Positions 23,501 through 36,949 of a DNA stretch of 64,000 nucleotides are shown piece after piece; the stretch's first letter is position 1; every line of letters begins with the position of its first letter. Position numbers and translations under genes: made by a program. Source of the stretch: Apium graveolens (taxonomy: Eukaryota; Streptophyta; Magnoliopsida; Apiales; Apiaceae); NCBI RefSeq assembly GCF_009905375.1, contig NC_133656.1, positions 238,619,996 to 238,683,995 of the forward strand. Reading direction: 5' to 3'. The notes under the pieces are model-generated. The model searched no databases and had not been told where the DNA came from. It was given only the letters and a program-made list of their open reading frames with translations.

Positions 23501-24909
23501 GAAAACTGAGTTTATAATTGAGTGGTGAAAAATTGTACCCTTCCATTTATATACCTTCATTCGACAATTAAACAAGCTTAAAAGAAGATATAAGACTGTG
23601 TAGACTTATCTTAAAGTAGGTCAATAACTCAATTGGAAACAATCACGATTTATCTATCAGATAAATGACTTCCAAAAGCCAGTAAAGCAGTAAGCTATAA
23701 TCAAATTGTGCATGATGATAGATGAAATTCATGATTATACACTATAAAGAACTTCAATCCTATGACGTACCATATGCTTCGACTTTTGGACATAAAGTGG
23801 TCCCATCATGATATATGCTTCCACCGGCGACCCCAAAGTACCTGAATAAAGAATGGCCCTATAGGGTAATTTGATATAATAACCTCAAACAAATACAAAA
23901 CTATATGCATGTCACTATCGAGTAAATAAGTTCCATTAATAAAGTCACTTTCTGAAACGTTAAGCAGTACGTTGAATATGAAAGCTTGTAGAGCTCCAAA
24001 AAGAAGGTTAGTTTTGTTTAAAATTTGAGCTAGTCGGTGATGGAGGTCTTAATGGAATTTAATTTATCAAGACCCCAGAAATGATTGGGGTCCACTAATG
24101 ACATGGGCCCCTTCATAAAATCAAATCCATAACTGTTTTTAATTTTTGTAATAACATTTTCTGAAATTTGAAATTAGCAAACTAATTGCAAATGAATAGG
24201 TACTCCACTGATGCAAGCCTAAGATGCTTATAAATAACACTGCTATAAAAAACCTATACCGACTAAAACTAGTATAATTTTGCGATCAAGTGGAAACCTG
24301 AATACATGAAGTCTTTGCCGCTGTAGCTAAAGCCGTGCTTCACAAGGGTTTCACTGTCATAAGTTCGAAAAGTTCAGATGTAGTTTTTCATCAATTTTTA
24401 AAAAAGATCAAATAAACAACAAAACTGAAAAATACAAGAGAGGCCTAGCCCGAAGGTTTAGAAGCATATTAATCATCTATATCTCGAATAATTAAAATTC
24501 ATCTTAGACTTGGTCGTTGGTACCAGATGGTCTTTTCTATGTTTTCACGACCATGGGTATAGGCTTTGTCAGAATGCAGCTTGGCTTCAGAAGCTCCAGC
24601 TTTACCCGCAAGAATCTCTAGCAACATGCTAACACTTCTGAGCAATATAACAAATAGATGATGATGATGCTAAAAAATGGACTTCGAAAGAGAACAGTAA
24701 ACAAGTTTTATCAAGGAGAGGACACTAATTTGCCTACTTCTAGAATAAGTCTATTTTCTTACACATTATCAGAAGTATTCAGAATCAAATCAGGGCATAT
24801 GCCGCGTTCGGAGAAAGGTAAATCTTCCTGTTTAGCGATGTCACCACATACACCTTTCTTGCCATCTCTTCTGCTAAATTTGTCACCCACCTGATATATA
24901 TATATATAT

Positions 24910-24944
<35 letters not shown>

Positions 24945-27900
24945 TCACAAACACACACACACACAATCAGTAGGCGGAAATTCAACGAAGATTAATATGC
25001 CTGATTATTATAAAGTTGAAAAAAAGTAATTACTCACCTCGGTACGACGAGTTTGATGTGTCATCAACCTAAAGCACAAACACTCAAACTCTGTGTTGTA
25101 TGTCAGAACCACTCTATCCACCACAGCAATCTGCCCGTTTGGACCCTTGTATTTTCGTGGCCTAATTAAAAGGAGAAATATGGTTAATATGGTCAAGGCA
25201 CTATTAACCATAAACAATTTTAAGAAACATATGATAATGTACCTCTGAGCCGTGGTATTTCTCTGAACCCGCTCATTGAAATATATATCTTTTCGCTCAA
25301 GGGTTCGTCCAGGATATGGTATTCCATAGTCATCCAAGCTCTAAATAAGGTAGATGGTTATGAGATTATAAATCACATATAAATCACATATAGTTTAACG
25401 TAGTTTAACGTAGTTTAACATTCCTACAGCCTAGCAAGTCAATTGGTACAACAAAAGAATCAAGTTGCAACTGAACTAATTAGTGAAGCACGATAGAACT
25501 GGAAATTCAAGAACAATATAGTATTATTGTCTTTGTTAGTAAGTTATTTTTGAATTGTATAGAAAAATATTATGTACTCTATCTAATTATATTAGGTAAT
25601 TGTGGGAATTTAGAAAATTATCATTTATTCAGGAGGATTACCAATTCAGTTACAATTAACATCACACTAACATTAGCTTAGCATTGATTTAGGAATTTAT
25701 CATTTATAAATATTCTAGAAAGGATTGAACTTTTATCAATACAGTATTACTGGTGTAATTGTAAAGCAGTTAGAATACAATTCCTTCCAATGACATTTAT
25801 GCGAGACACTATGCAAACATGAAGACTTTCAGCTATAGTAGAGTTAATGTAGATCAGCTGCAGTACAATAGAAGAGGATTTTTCAGGTGGTCCAGTGCGA
25901 ACATCAGATGTCAACCTATTAATAAGACACACTCAAGCAATTAGATGACTGAAATTGCTAGAAGGAAACATTTATTTTAAACAGCAAAAGGATATAAGTT
26001 GTGCATACCTATCTATCACCATACAACGAGACAAACCACGATCAATTGATGCCTTGTTCATCACTATCGCCTCCTTTGTGTTGTAGCCTTCAAATGGCAT
26101 TATAGCAACAATACTATTTTCCCCACCTCCAAGCTTATCATATCCAACCTGAAATGCCCACACAGACAAGTCCTAAGAATAAAGGGAATTACAAAACCAA
26201 GAAGTATGACGGGTTCTCTCTTATATTGTGTGGAAGAATTATTAATAAGAATGCTATTTCTAAATTACACTAACCAGTATGCCTGTCTGTGTTGTCAGCA
26301 AAGGGCGTTGAGGATACACTAAGAGATTTAATTGCTTGTCTGTGCGATGTAACTGAAAACCAAGAAACAGTGTTGGTAACTTTCAAAAATCATGACATGT
26401 AAAACTAAATTACCAAGTATGTTTTAGAAAATAACACTTTCAATGTATGAACAACAACAAATGGAACATAAAGGTGAAGCATGAAGTTATCAATACAACA
26501 TGACTAACATCAACTTGAGCTATTTATTTTGTTAGAATACTCAATTCGAGAAGGGTCCTCATTTCAGTATAATGTTCTACAATTCAACCTTTCAAATCTT
26601 GTCGATCCAATCAAATGAAGTCCCCGTTTTTTATTTTCCATATCGAGGAGCCTCTGCCATCAAGGCAATTAAAGATTTTATTGTTGATAAGAGTTGTGAT
26701 GTTTGTTCATTTTTCAAGCTTATTATCCACATTTCTTTTTCTCCTGATTTATAGCAAGAGATCAAATTCAAAACTGTGGGGTCATTTGGTAATCTCTTAA
26801 TGGGCTGAACTGAACTGAATGATACAATTTTGAATCATTAAGACCGTTTGTTTGGTTTATAAAGTTCAGAATAAACCAGAAAACGAACCAAATTCCAGCC
26901 TAATGATTCAGAACTGCTTTTCCTTTTTAATGTGCATGGTTACTTGTCAAGTTGTCATAGATACTTAATTAATTTTTTATTTAAGAACTGCTATACGTTG
27001 CCATAGATACTTAATTCCTTTTTTATTTAAGAATTTTTTAAAAAACCTGTTAACATTCGCAGACATTATGTGCCAACTAAGTATCTATATCACTTTTAAA
27101 GAAACGAACTTACATATACGCAATTTTAAGGAAATACGAAGTAATGATTTCAAGAAACAACTTGCCTGGTTATAAGCTATATTCCCCATTGCTAACTTCG
27201 CTGCAGACTAGAAAATAACAAATAAATAGATATAGACGCTAGCTCGCGCAAACACACACACAGACATATATGCAAGAAGCATTACAGAAAATACACACAC
27301 AAATACAACTAACACTTCTAAAGAAAAAGAAAAATGGAATCGTGCTATACATTATTTCTTGACTCGTTGTGGTTGACAAAGGGCATCAATCCTGCACAAA
27401 CCCCAAGTATAGCAAACTGTTCAATTTCAAAATGGGTTGTCTTTGAAGTGGCATCTTTTTCGCACAAAGCAATCTGCAAGGCATGAAATACAAGTTAAAA
27501 AAACAGGTGCAACGGATTTCAAAAATAAGAATATATTAAGCAGTAATAGGTACAAAAATACCAATGCGTTGTTTTCCTCGTCAACATCAAGGAACTCTAT
27601 CAACCCCATTTTCAAAAAACTTTCCAGATTATGAGATCCATCCTTCATAGGAACATAGGTTTACAAATAACATGTCTGTCACGTTTAATAACATTTTTCT
27701 AGAAACAAAGAACCACACTTCACATAAATATATAGTACAATCTTACCTTCAAGCTCTCCATATGCTTTTCCTCCATTTTAGATACACCTTTATCAGCAAT
27801 TATAAGAGGACGACAAACTCGACCACCATCTGAAGCAATGTAAATGCAGTGCTGGCAGAAAATATTATACCCAAGTCAATTGGATGCATATCACTTGAAA

Positions 27901-30900
27901 GTATCCAGTGTATTAAAAATAGAATTTGACACTTAGAGCAGAACTGCCAATTCAAGATGTAAAAAAAGTTCTATTGGCAGACAAGTATATGACATGATCA
28001 GATTTACAAATAGAGGTAATCTTCTTGTCATACAAGGAAAGATTCCAATTTAGAATAACGAAGGATAACTCTAGCAGTAAAATGACATTTGCTACTCCAT
28101 GGATACTGACTCGCAATATGAACTAATAATAAGCACTTAGTTACCCGGACTCTTCATTTGTTTCGATTACCCGTGTCGGACACTCGACACTCGGACATGG
28201 GTATAGACACTTGGACACTTATTTTAGGCAAAAAACATGTAAATTTTTCAGAATATTGCCGAGTCCGACACTTGGATACGAACCCGTGTCCGACACCCAT
28301 ACCCGAGTCCGGGTAACATAGAATAAGCATGAAGTAGATGGATAATATAATAGCTTGAACTGCTCTACTGAGATAAATAAAAACTAATGGTATAAAAGGT
28401 CCATATTACATAGATTTTACATAAATAATTGGTGTCGTAAGATACAAAGAAATTTTCATTTGTCAAGATCACCCCAACATATATTCATCTAAATGATAGA
28501 TCTCATAGCGAAGGAAAGTCTGACCAACCAAAATATCCAAAAACTTGAAGTTTGAAGGAAGCTCATACATCCATTTTACCAAGTTGCCACGGTAATAGCT
28601 TGAATTCCTCATCAATTATCTTAGATATGGTTAGCCCTCTAACTTCAAAGTCATAACTACTCCCATAGGTCTATTTCTCCCGTCTACAAAGCTCAATCAA
28701 TTACATCACTTCTAACAAATTTTGTAAAAGACTGCTCTGAACAAGACTAATGTAAGTTATGCACATGAACTAGTATTTCACAAACATATAAAATACCATA
28801 ACAATAAGGCCCAATTTCGACATAACAAAACCATTTGGTCCTCAAACAGAGCTGCACTTGGACTAAGGTAATAACACTGAGCAATATTACAAACTTGACA
28901 CTTGGCAACTTGCAAGAAATGAATTACAATAGTAGATATCACGAAAGTAACCTTATCTTGTTGCTAAAAGCAATAATAAGTTATTAGTTATCAAGATTTA
29001 AACCACGTCTTCTTGATTAATTTCACTGTATGTCACATGTAAGCTTTCCACCAACAATGCTTCAATTTATAAATATTATTTAATGAAGAAATATATTTGA
29101 TTTGAGAAAAGGCAGTACAATAGTATAACACTAGCATGTCGATAAATCTCTCTTTTTGTTGTTTTGTTAGGTAAGTCCTCAATTTTCTTACACCGTCGAT
29201 TTATCAACCGATAACAAGTGGTAAGCCTTTGGAGTTGCAAGTTAACGGAGGCATCAATAGACATATAAATATATAAGAAATAACAGTGATCCAGTGTCTT
29301 AGCACGCAAACATAAGAGATCAAGTTTCAACCCACCTTCAACTTCTGCTCATACATTTGCAAAACACTCTCTATACGTATCATGGGATATAGATAAGGGT
29401 CACACTTCTACCATCATACATTACTTGTACGTCATAAAGAGAAATCAGTGATACATTCAACTAAGAAACAATCTTACCTGCTTTTCATTGAGGAAAATGC
29501 TAATAAAAAAGCTAATTTCACCCCTTCTACGCAACTGTCTCATTTTTTCAATAAATTCCTGAAAAGAAAGCAACAAGTAAATGGATAAAATAAGGAAATG
29601 TGCAAGTCAATTACATGCTTCATTTTTATTAATTAAATCTGTTACTCATAGTTGACCTGCGTTACGAGACTACAAATACCTTTGGAGAAGGATGCATTCC
29701 AATAATACTCCCATTTAAAAACACGATAGATGAACCTTGCATAAAAGGTCCAGAGAGATATACCACGTCTTCAACACCGAGTTTACGACACTGGAAAATA
29801 TTCAAGCACGTCATCATATTTTTTTGTTCAAAAATGGTATTACATTTTAGTATCTTAAAAGGATTACGGTTGAGAGACAATCGAACTAAAGCCTGTAATA
29901 AAAATTCAAATTCACTGTTTATACATATTAGCATACAATTATTATGACTACCAGCCTTTGGAAGAATATATATGTGGCAATTAATAACACAAGTAACACT
30001 GTATCTATTCTATCACTTTCAAGTTAACCATTTACTTGATAGAAACACATGAAATAGGAGAATCGTTGAACTCCAGAAAGCAGAAGCTTTAAGACGGGCA
30101 GCCTGAAAAACTTATCCAGACGTACTGATGAGAGAAAACTAAAGAGGTGGCACACGAGAGAGCTTTTAAAAAGAAAAATTGAGTACATTTAGGATCAATC
30201 TGAACTTTTAAGAGAGCTACGAGAATGCATAAGAATAACATTAAAATTTTCGGAGAGACATGAGTACTTGAAGGAAAATTCGAATAGTACAAATGAGTAT
30301 TTCACAGGGAAAAATAGCATATGTAGCTGTAGGGGTGGAACTTCAACCTATTTTAGTATGAAAGTGACTGATTCAGGCGCAAGGCAGGGCTAAGAATTAT
30401 ATGAAAGTACGAAAGTTTCATATTATTATAGAACAAACAGCAGTATGAAAGTTATAATTATAGAAGGAGAACGATGTAGAGTATCATAAAAATTTCAGTT
30501 CCTGGAAAACATTGACAAGCGGAAGAAATTAATATGTAGAATCATGTGGAAACTGGTCCTGCTCCAACGGATCAACTTATTCTACCCAATGTAATACCAT
30601 ATCTAAACCTAAGAATCAATACAGCAATTAACTCCATATAGTCAGATAAAAAAAGGCCAGTGTCGTCTTGAAAAAGTAAGTCCCATAAGCATCATAAATC
30701 TTCTTGCAAGATTCAAGGATAAACAACAATTACCCGCGAAATTATAGAGCTTTCTTCATGGTAAAATGTTATATCAGTCATCAGAGCCAAGTGTTTCACC
30801 AATCCACATGCATCGCCTTGCGGATGCGGAGTTTCTACAGGGCAAAACATCCCATACTGCATTTAAGCATCAATTATCATATACAAGTCATTGATACAAC

Positions 30901-33900
30901 CATATATAATGAAGTAGAAGAAACTTAACCAAACAATCTCCAAATGCTTCTCATAGCAATACCTGGCTAGAATGCAAGGACCGACATCCAGTTACATTCT
31001 GCAAGGCTTTATCCTGTGGTAAGATTCTTCTTAATGAACTCAGTGTTGCTATAAAGGAAAATCGCGGAACGACCTGCCCAGAAATGTATATTTAGCTTAG
31101 ACCCCCTTGCTTCTCATAGAGAGAGATAGTCGTGACATTATCATCATGGAAAAAATGCATGTTTTAATAATAAAAAAGATGAGCAAGAAGGGAATGCAAG
31201 ACCTGTGTCATCCCTTTAAGGTGCATCCTCCACCTTTTAATGTTCCAGTTTCCCGTAGACAGGGCAAACTCAAGACCTTTGAAGATTATTTTTCTATTAA
31301 TACACTGGCGAAGACAAGGTGATGGAAATGATAAATTATTCAGTATTAGTCTCAAAAAACAAGATACAAACATAAATTCAACTGGATGGTTACGTTTAAC
31401 TAGAACCAGTGTTGCATGATATAGCACTTATCATGGACGTAATTACGATTTCATTCTTCAAGTGCATCTAATAAAAAATCATTTCTAATAAACAACTCAT
31501 TAAAAAAAACTAGATGCAAGAACACATCTATACTTGAGCATCTGATATTGCTTAATAGCTAACACTAGAATTAAAATGAATCAGCTCAAAATAGTAATGA
31601 ACCATATACGTATGGAGCGATTATCTGAAAATATTTTGTCTTGTTAATTTATCTAATTTTAGGAGTTATTCGACAGGCCCCTTTCGTCTCTTCTCATTAT
31701 AAAGGGATAGATTATATTAATAGGACATTTACAAAATTTGACAAAAACCCTGCATTGTATAATTCTAAAAGGAGTATATAGTATCCCTCACATCCCATGT
31801 AAACAAGCTGGTTCAAATACTCATCAGTACATTAAAAAAAAGGAGTTTTCGCTGACTTACGGTAAATACATCAGCTCTCGGAGATTTCTTTACATGAGAA
31901 TCATAAAACTTTATTGCATCTCCACTCATTTTCTTGAACAAATCCTACAATATATGTTTCAATGTAAGACTTCTTGTATATAATTGAGAAACCTCTTCCC
32001 TTTACGTATTTTGAGCAAAATACAATTGAGAAGTAATACCTCAAAAAGTAAAGATAACAGGTCACCAGGAAGCTCCAATCGTCTGTTTCCCACATAATTC
32101 TGCAAGAATGAGAAGTCTTTTCACCGTTGCTTTTACTTTTCATTTACCCATGCACAAATAAATATGTACAGAAGCAAAAATTGATGTATATTTGTACAGC
32201 CATTTAATTTCATTTATTATCATAAATATTTTTGTGAGTCGGTCAGTACCAGGTCATCGGTGATGCTCTCTGTATACATGCGCTTCACCATGCGCTTCAC
32301 CATGAATGCAACAAAAATACATTTTGCGCTAAAATTGTTGCCAACAACCTGCATAGATACAACAAACAATGTGGGAAAGGGTCACATAAAAGAATAGTTG
32401 AGTTTTCACTTAAACACTTACTGGGAGGTGACTTAAAAACTTACTGGGAGGTGACAGAGAAAGATCTCGCGGAGGATGTCCAAAGCTCTAACTCCCTGTG
32501 CCGACTTTCTGACCTGAAAATAGCAAATAAGTTAAAAAAATTACACCAATGAACATATAAAATTTCATTCACATTCACTATAACGAAAACAAGTGCATGT
32601 TACCTACCAATTTTGTGTAACCATCACAAAGATTTAAAAGATTTATAACGTTTGTTCCATTTTGATTTTCTCAAGTATGCCATATGATCTTTTTATCTTC
32701 ATTTTATTTCTTTTATGTTGAAGTACAATCAAAGATTCTCTTGTTTAATGTAAACAATTTTCATCCGTACTTTCATTGGCATATATTTATCTTTGACTAA
32801 AGCTAAAGTACAGCCTATTTGTTAAAATAATCGTTGAAATTCGGTTAAAAATAAAGCCACAATAATATGTAAAACAATCAATGCAAACAAAGTAAACCAC
32901 CTCAAGGAACTTCAAGGCATCTTTTTGTGTTTTTATTCCACGGATTTTACAGTCCTGAAAATTAAACCGCCATATGAAGAAATAGTTAGTAACTAGTAAA
33001 GTAAGAGATCAATATAATTTAATACGAGTTTCAACTTTTGTCTTGTTTTACAAAGAAGAGTAACAATATTCTCTGGAAAAATATTTAAAAGTTCTACATT
33101 ATATTACAAATATTATTATTTTTTATCCTCTGAATTATTTATGAAATTTTGCTAATAGCAATTCATAGTTTTTTGTCTAAAATTATAACAGAAATCCGTA
33201 GATATTTAATATATATATATATATTATAGTATCGCAATGGCTTTATCAACTGGTAAGTATAATAGAGAAGTACAGTATTCTGAAGAAGTAAGATTATCCA
33301 ATTCCTACCAAACTAAATGCTATTGTAAGTGATCAACGGATGCGTACTTGGGGTTATTATAGAGAGGCGCTACAAACATTATACAAATCAAAATTCATGA
33401 TTGGGAATATAAATTATCGTGCTAAAATCCTAATATTTTTCCTATCAACTACTACACTTTTTAAGCTTCTTTAGTTAGTCCCAAGGTAAAGATTTGCTTT
33501 GTTAAATTATTTACCTGAACAGATAACTCAAATTTGTCAAGATATTTTCTTTCCGGTCCGACCAAATCCCTAATCTCAGAATCAAGCTCCATTCCCATCG
33601 CCTTAAAAACTACCATGACGGGAACCTATGTAATCACAATCCGAATAAAAAATTTAACAGTCCTATAGGTTTAAATGCAATAAAAAACAAGAAAAAAATT
33701 GGCGAGATACTCACTTCTGTGGAAAATTGACTTAAACTGAGATAAACAATACCATCATCCAAAACTAATACTGCCGCACTTTCCATTGTGCGGGTTCTAC
33801 TCCAAACTGTAGCTTGAACACTATTAAAATGAAGGGGAAAAGGAAGTAGAAAATTTATCAGTCAACTATATGAGAAACGAAATTATTAATTACGCATTTT

Positions 33901-36849
33901 CAGCTTTCACAACAGACAATTTTCTTACCGATCCTTCTCATCTCTCCCAATAAAAATCTTATTCCTTGCAAGTTCTTCTCTAATTAATAGAACCTGAAAA
34001 TTATAAATGAGTAAAATTCTTCTCCCAATGAAAATCTTATTCCTTGCAAATTATTTTTTGTTTCCACTTTTTATAAATTTTATAATTTTCTCATTTTTAA
34101 GAAAACTACAGGAAAACTGAGAAAACATGTTCCAAAAGCATAAATAAAAAATTTAGTTATAGAATATATATATATAAATTTATATTATCAATTGAATTTA
34201 TTTTTGAGATAAATTAAATGTATAAATTACTTATTAAAATAGTAATCAAATTATTATTTTATTGATATGCTTATGGCATTAATCTGGTGTGATTGTGTCA
34301 ATGACACGAAGTCATGAACAAGCCATTTTGGTAAAATTATTAATAATGGAAAATCTAACATCTAATACATAACAAGTACAAAATTGTTAGAATTTATTTG
34401 AATAAACCAAAATTTCAATATGAATTAAATGGTGTTTCACTATACATAATATTGTCAAGCGCACTTAATATTTTTCAAATTAATAAACTAGTGATATTGT
34501 TACACCTTATTTTGAAATAAGGTGAATTTGTATCATATGTCCCAATTTAAATGGGTAACTTTGATAATATATCCCTTTTTATTCTATAATTATAAATGTC
34601 CTACGGTTAAACTTTAACTCATATAAATATATTTGAGTTATAAAAATTATATATATCTACTAAATATTACTAGAATACCCTTAGATTTACATAAAATTAT
34701 GTTTTAAGAGATCATCTTGAATGAACCATCAACCGCCAAGTAGTAAAATTAGTTCTCCAAATCATTTCTCCTAATACGTGAGATAGAGATTAATCACATG
34801 GTTCTATCGGAGAAAAGAAGCATTGCAAGTCAGGAACTACAATGTCTTGTACATTTAAAATGCAAGAGGTGTTTCTTTGTACAGGTGGTTTAACATTTAA
34901 CTAACTTTAGTGTATAACTTGGTTGGTTTGACTTAAACGCAAACACCATAATGTAACCACCTATACTAAGTTGCTTTTCAAAGTAGGTCATATATTCAAA
35001 TTATCCAAGACGTAGAATAATAACTATCACCATAACAGTTTCATATGTTAATTTATGTTATATATTAAAACATTCCACCACTTATTGTTATGTGACAAAC
35101 CCGGTTGGTTATTTTGCATTTTACTGACCATTTTCCAATTATCAAAATGCAGCCTCCAAAATAAAGAATTTACTATTTGGCATGCATGACTGATAAGGGC
35201 GCCATCATGCATACATATATATGGATGAATTTATGTTATGTAGTAAAACAATAGGTTGTAGTCTCGCAAAAGCATTGCAGTTTTCTTGGTTTGAAGCATA
35301 AAATATCTATGTGTTTCTGCATATGTAACATCATCTGCCTATCAATACTTGAGATTTCAAATGAGCTGACAACAAATTCGGGCAGAAGCCAATATGAGTA
35401 TTAAAAGCAGAAGTCACAGCAATCAACAGGATGTAACATGAATGTAACAGTAACACTATTTAATTAACGGCACACAGTGTAAGAGGGTAATTCCGAGATG
35501 TCACCATACCACATAATTATATACATGGTCATTAAGGCGCCAAGTCGAGCCTCGATGCCCAAGTACCTTCAAGAAGACTCGTAAAAAGTCGACAATGTGT
35601 TCATTGTACATATACTAACAAGATTTTGATACATAATATAACTAAACATATCAATCCTACAATTTAAAAAAGTAATATAATAGTAAGCTCAAATAACCAT
35701 TGCTACTGTATAATAACATGCATATTCCAAATATTAAACATGTGCAACCAAATAAAGACATAGGTAATATGAATATCCAAGCAATGTTATCCATATATCA
35801 TGCATACTAACATGCATATTCAAGCAAAGTTATCATCTTAATAAACAAGTTTAGAGTGTTTTATGCATCTAAATGCATATGTATATATTTCTTCTATGTT
35901 CTATGTTAATAATCATATAACAGTTTCGTTACGTCACTTTCCTCTGCTATAAACAATTACCTTTTCCTGTCCTTGGATGATAAAAAAACCTCCGGGATCA
36001 AGTGGGCACTCGCCTACAACAGAGAGAAACGCTCATCAGTCGGGCACAAAAGTTGCATATAGTATACACTGGTACTTAACACCAAGACACACGGGCAGGT
36101 GTACGAGAATGAGACAAACCATGTTTTATGAGCTTTTCTTCATTAAGATCCCGCAAGGGACATGCCTTGCTTTTTAGCATAAGGGGAATCTTCCCAATCA
36201 TGTGTTGCTTCGTTAAACGCAAAGTCCCGCCTCGATTCCTAAATTCGATATCAACAAACAGAGGAGCAGAGTACCTACAAACATAAGGAAGGATATATAC
36301 AGCATAAATAAGGGACATAAGGCTATTATAATTCTTAAAAAGCAAAAAGAAAAATGTGACAATAAAAAAACACTAACGTTGATCCAGTCAATCGGCATTT
36401 CATTGGAGTGACCTCCCCGCTCACATAAGGATTCTCGGTCGTTGAGGGCCTGCCAACCGTCAAAGTCGCACCTCTAAATCTATAAGAAATCGAATAGAAA
36501 AATGAGATACAAACAACAAAGAATAATTAAAACAGCCAACAATTTGATTAAATAAGACACTCATCATCCAAGGACCCTTATAAGCAAGACAGAGTTAATA
36601 TCTACACATAATTATCAGACCACTGTAACAAGTCATAAAAAACTTGAAAGAGTTGTAATTCTACCTCATATAAACATCCTCGTTCACACGAGAGCGAACA
36701 ACGGCATGGCTCTTAACAATATCTTGCATATCAGACTCCAAAAACCTATCGTATGAAGAGATGTGTGCTTCAGCTACTTTCCTTGTCTCTGCATAGTTTC
36801 TAACCAGGGGATTTAATTCCCCCTTGAGTCTCTCATCCCGTTTCTCCAT
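20557..36849 (-). CDS. divergent RNA polymerase III second-largest subunit (RPC2-like), 34 exons
   Basis: The inferred product is 1073 residues; typical plant NRPC2 is about 1160. Order and sequence follow RPC2 from end to end: [59 protein letters not shown] (split only for length in the gene at exon 13), [42 protein letters not shown], a C-terminal zinc site (C1016, C1019, C1034, C1037) and the end [19 protein letters not shown]2 builds half of the Pol III active centre, which makes tRNA and 5S rRNA. Key sites differ from family consensus: the acidic pair ED before AIVMN is KE (K725, E726), RHGQKG is RDGKKG (846), TPEG has a two-residue insertion (TPHPQG, 461-466), and the PHGFPSRMT segment is missing (about 874-885). 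Every exon junction is in phase and no stop interrupts it, so it does not look like a pseudogene. It may be a specialised paralogue. Confidence 0.88.
21647..21920 (-). repeat. duplicated 3' exon/intron segment inside the last RPC2-like intron
   Basis: 21647-21920 and 22235-22510 are direct copies of about 275 bp (landmark GCTCCTCAACAGGACTATAA). The right copy contains the end of true exon 33 and the start of the following intron. The left copy carries a truncated pseudo-exon 33 that breaks off after GCAAACTGCAGTTTTAAA. Both lie between exon 33 and the real last exon at 20607. Confidence 0.85.
24893..24965. repeat. TA and CA microsatellite
   Basis: A long run of TA dinucleotides is followed by (CA)n, within the intron between exons 26 and 27 of the RPC2-like gene. 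Confidence 0.95.
28139..28321. mobile_element. palindromic MITE-like element in an RPC2-like intron
   Basis: The left end GTTACCCGGACTC is inverted at the right as GAGTCCGGGTAAC. The interior is itself rich in inverted repeats (CCGTGTCGGACAC, GTGTCCGACAC). The length is about 180 bp with no coding content. Superfamily not assigned. Confidence 0.6.
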
Positions 36850-36949
36850 TACGAAACTGTAACAACAACAAATAAGATGTGTGCTTGTGTGTGTTTGCTT
36901 TTGATATATGTTTATATAGTATTACAGTGTGCGTGTATTTATGTGTGAT

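Larger units (their letters stand above)
20557..36849 (-). other. exon map of the RPC2-like gene
   Basis: Coding exons in transcript order: 36849-36665, 36479-36378, 36274-36120, 36013-35961, 33993-33929, 33820-33715, 33625-33515, 32954-32901, 32513-32445, 32348-32250, 32099-32040, 31944-31861, 31304-31203, 31073-30963, 30856-30734, 29790-29680, 29558-29478, 27851-27747, 27642-27562, 27473-27351, 27207-27166, 26352-26275, 26148-26009, 25915-25867, 25340-25243, 25161-25038, 24890-24763, 24637-24524, 24353-24298, 23841-23771, 23358-23301, 23222-23119, 22552-22424, 20607-20557. They sum to 3222 nt, divisible by three. All introns are GT-AG except intron 21, which is GC-AG (donor GCAAGT after 27166). 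Boundaries were placed by splice consensus and alignment to remembered family motifs. The start at 36849 is the only upstream ATG in frame with the alignment; a short extra N-terminal exon is possible. Confidence 0.8.

Noticed and set aside
20557..36849. Pol IV/V (NRPD2/NRPE2) identity for the polymerase gene
   Set aside because: Blocks such as [22 protein letters not shown] and the C-terminal VPRLKL match RPC2 and not the Pol II-derived Pol IV/V subunit.
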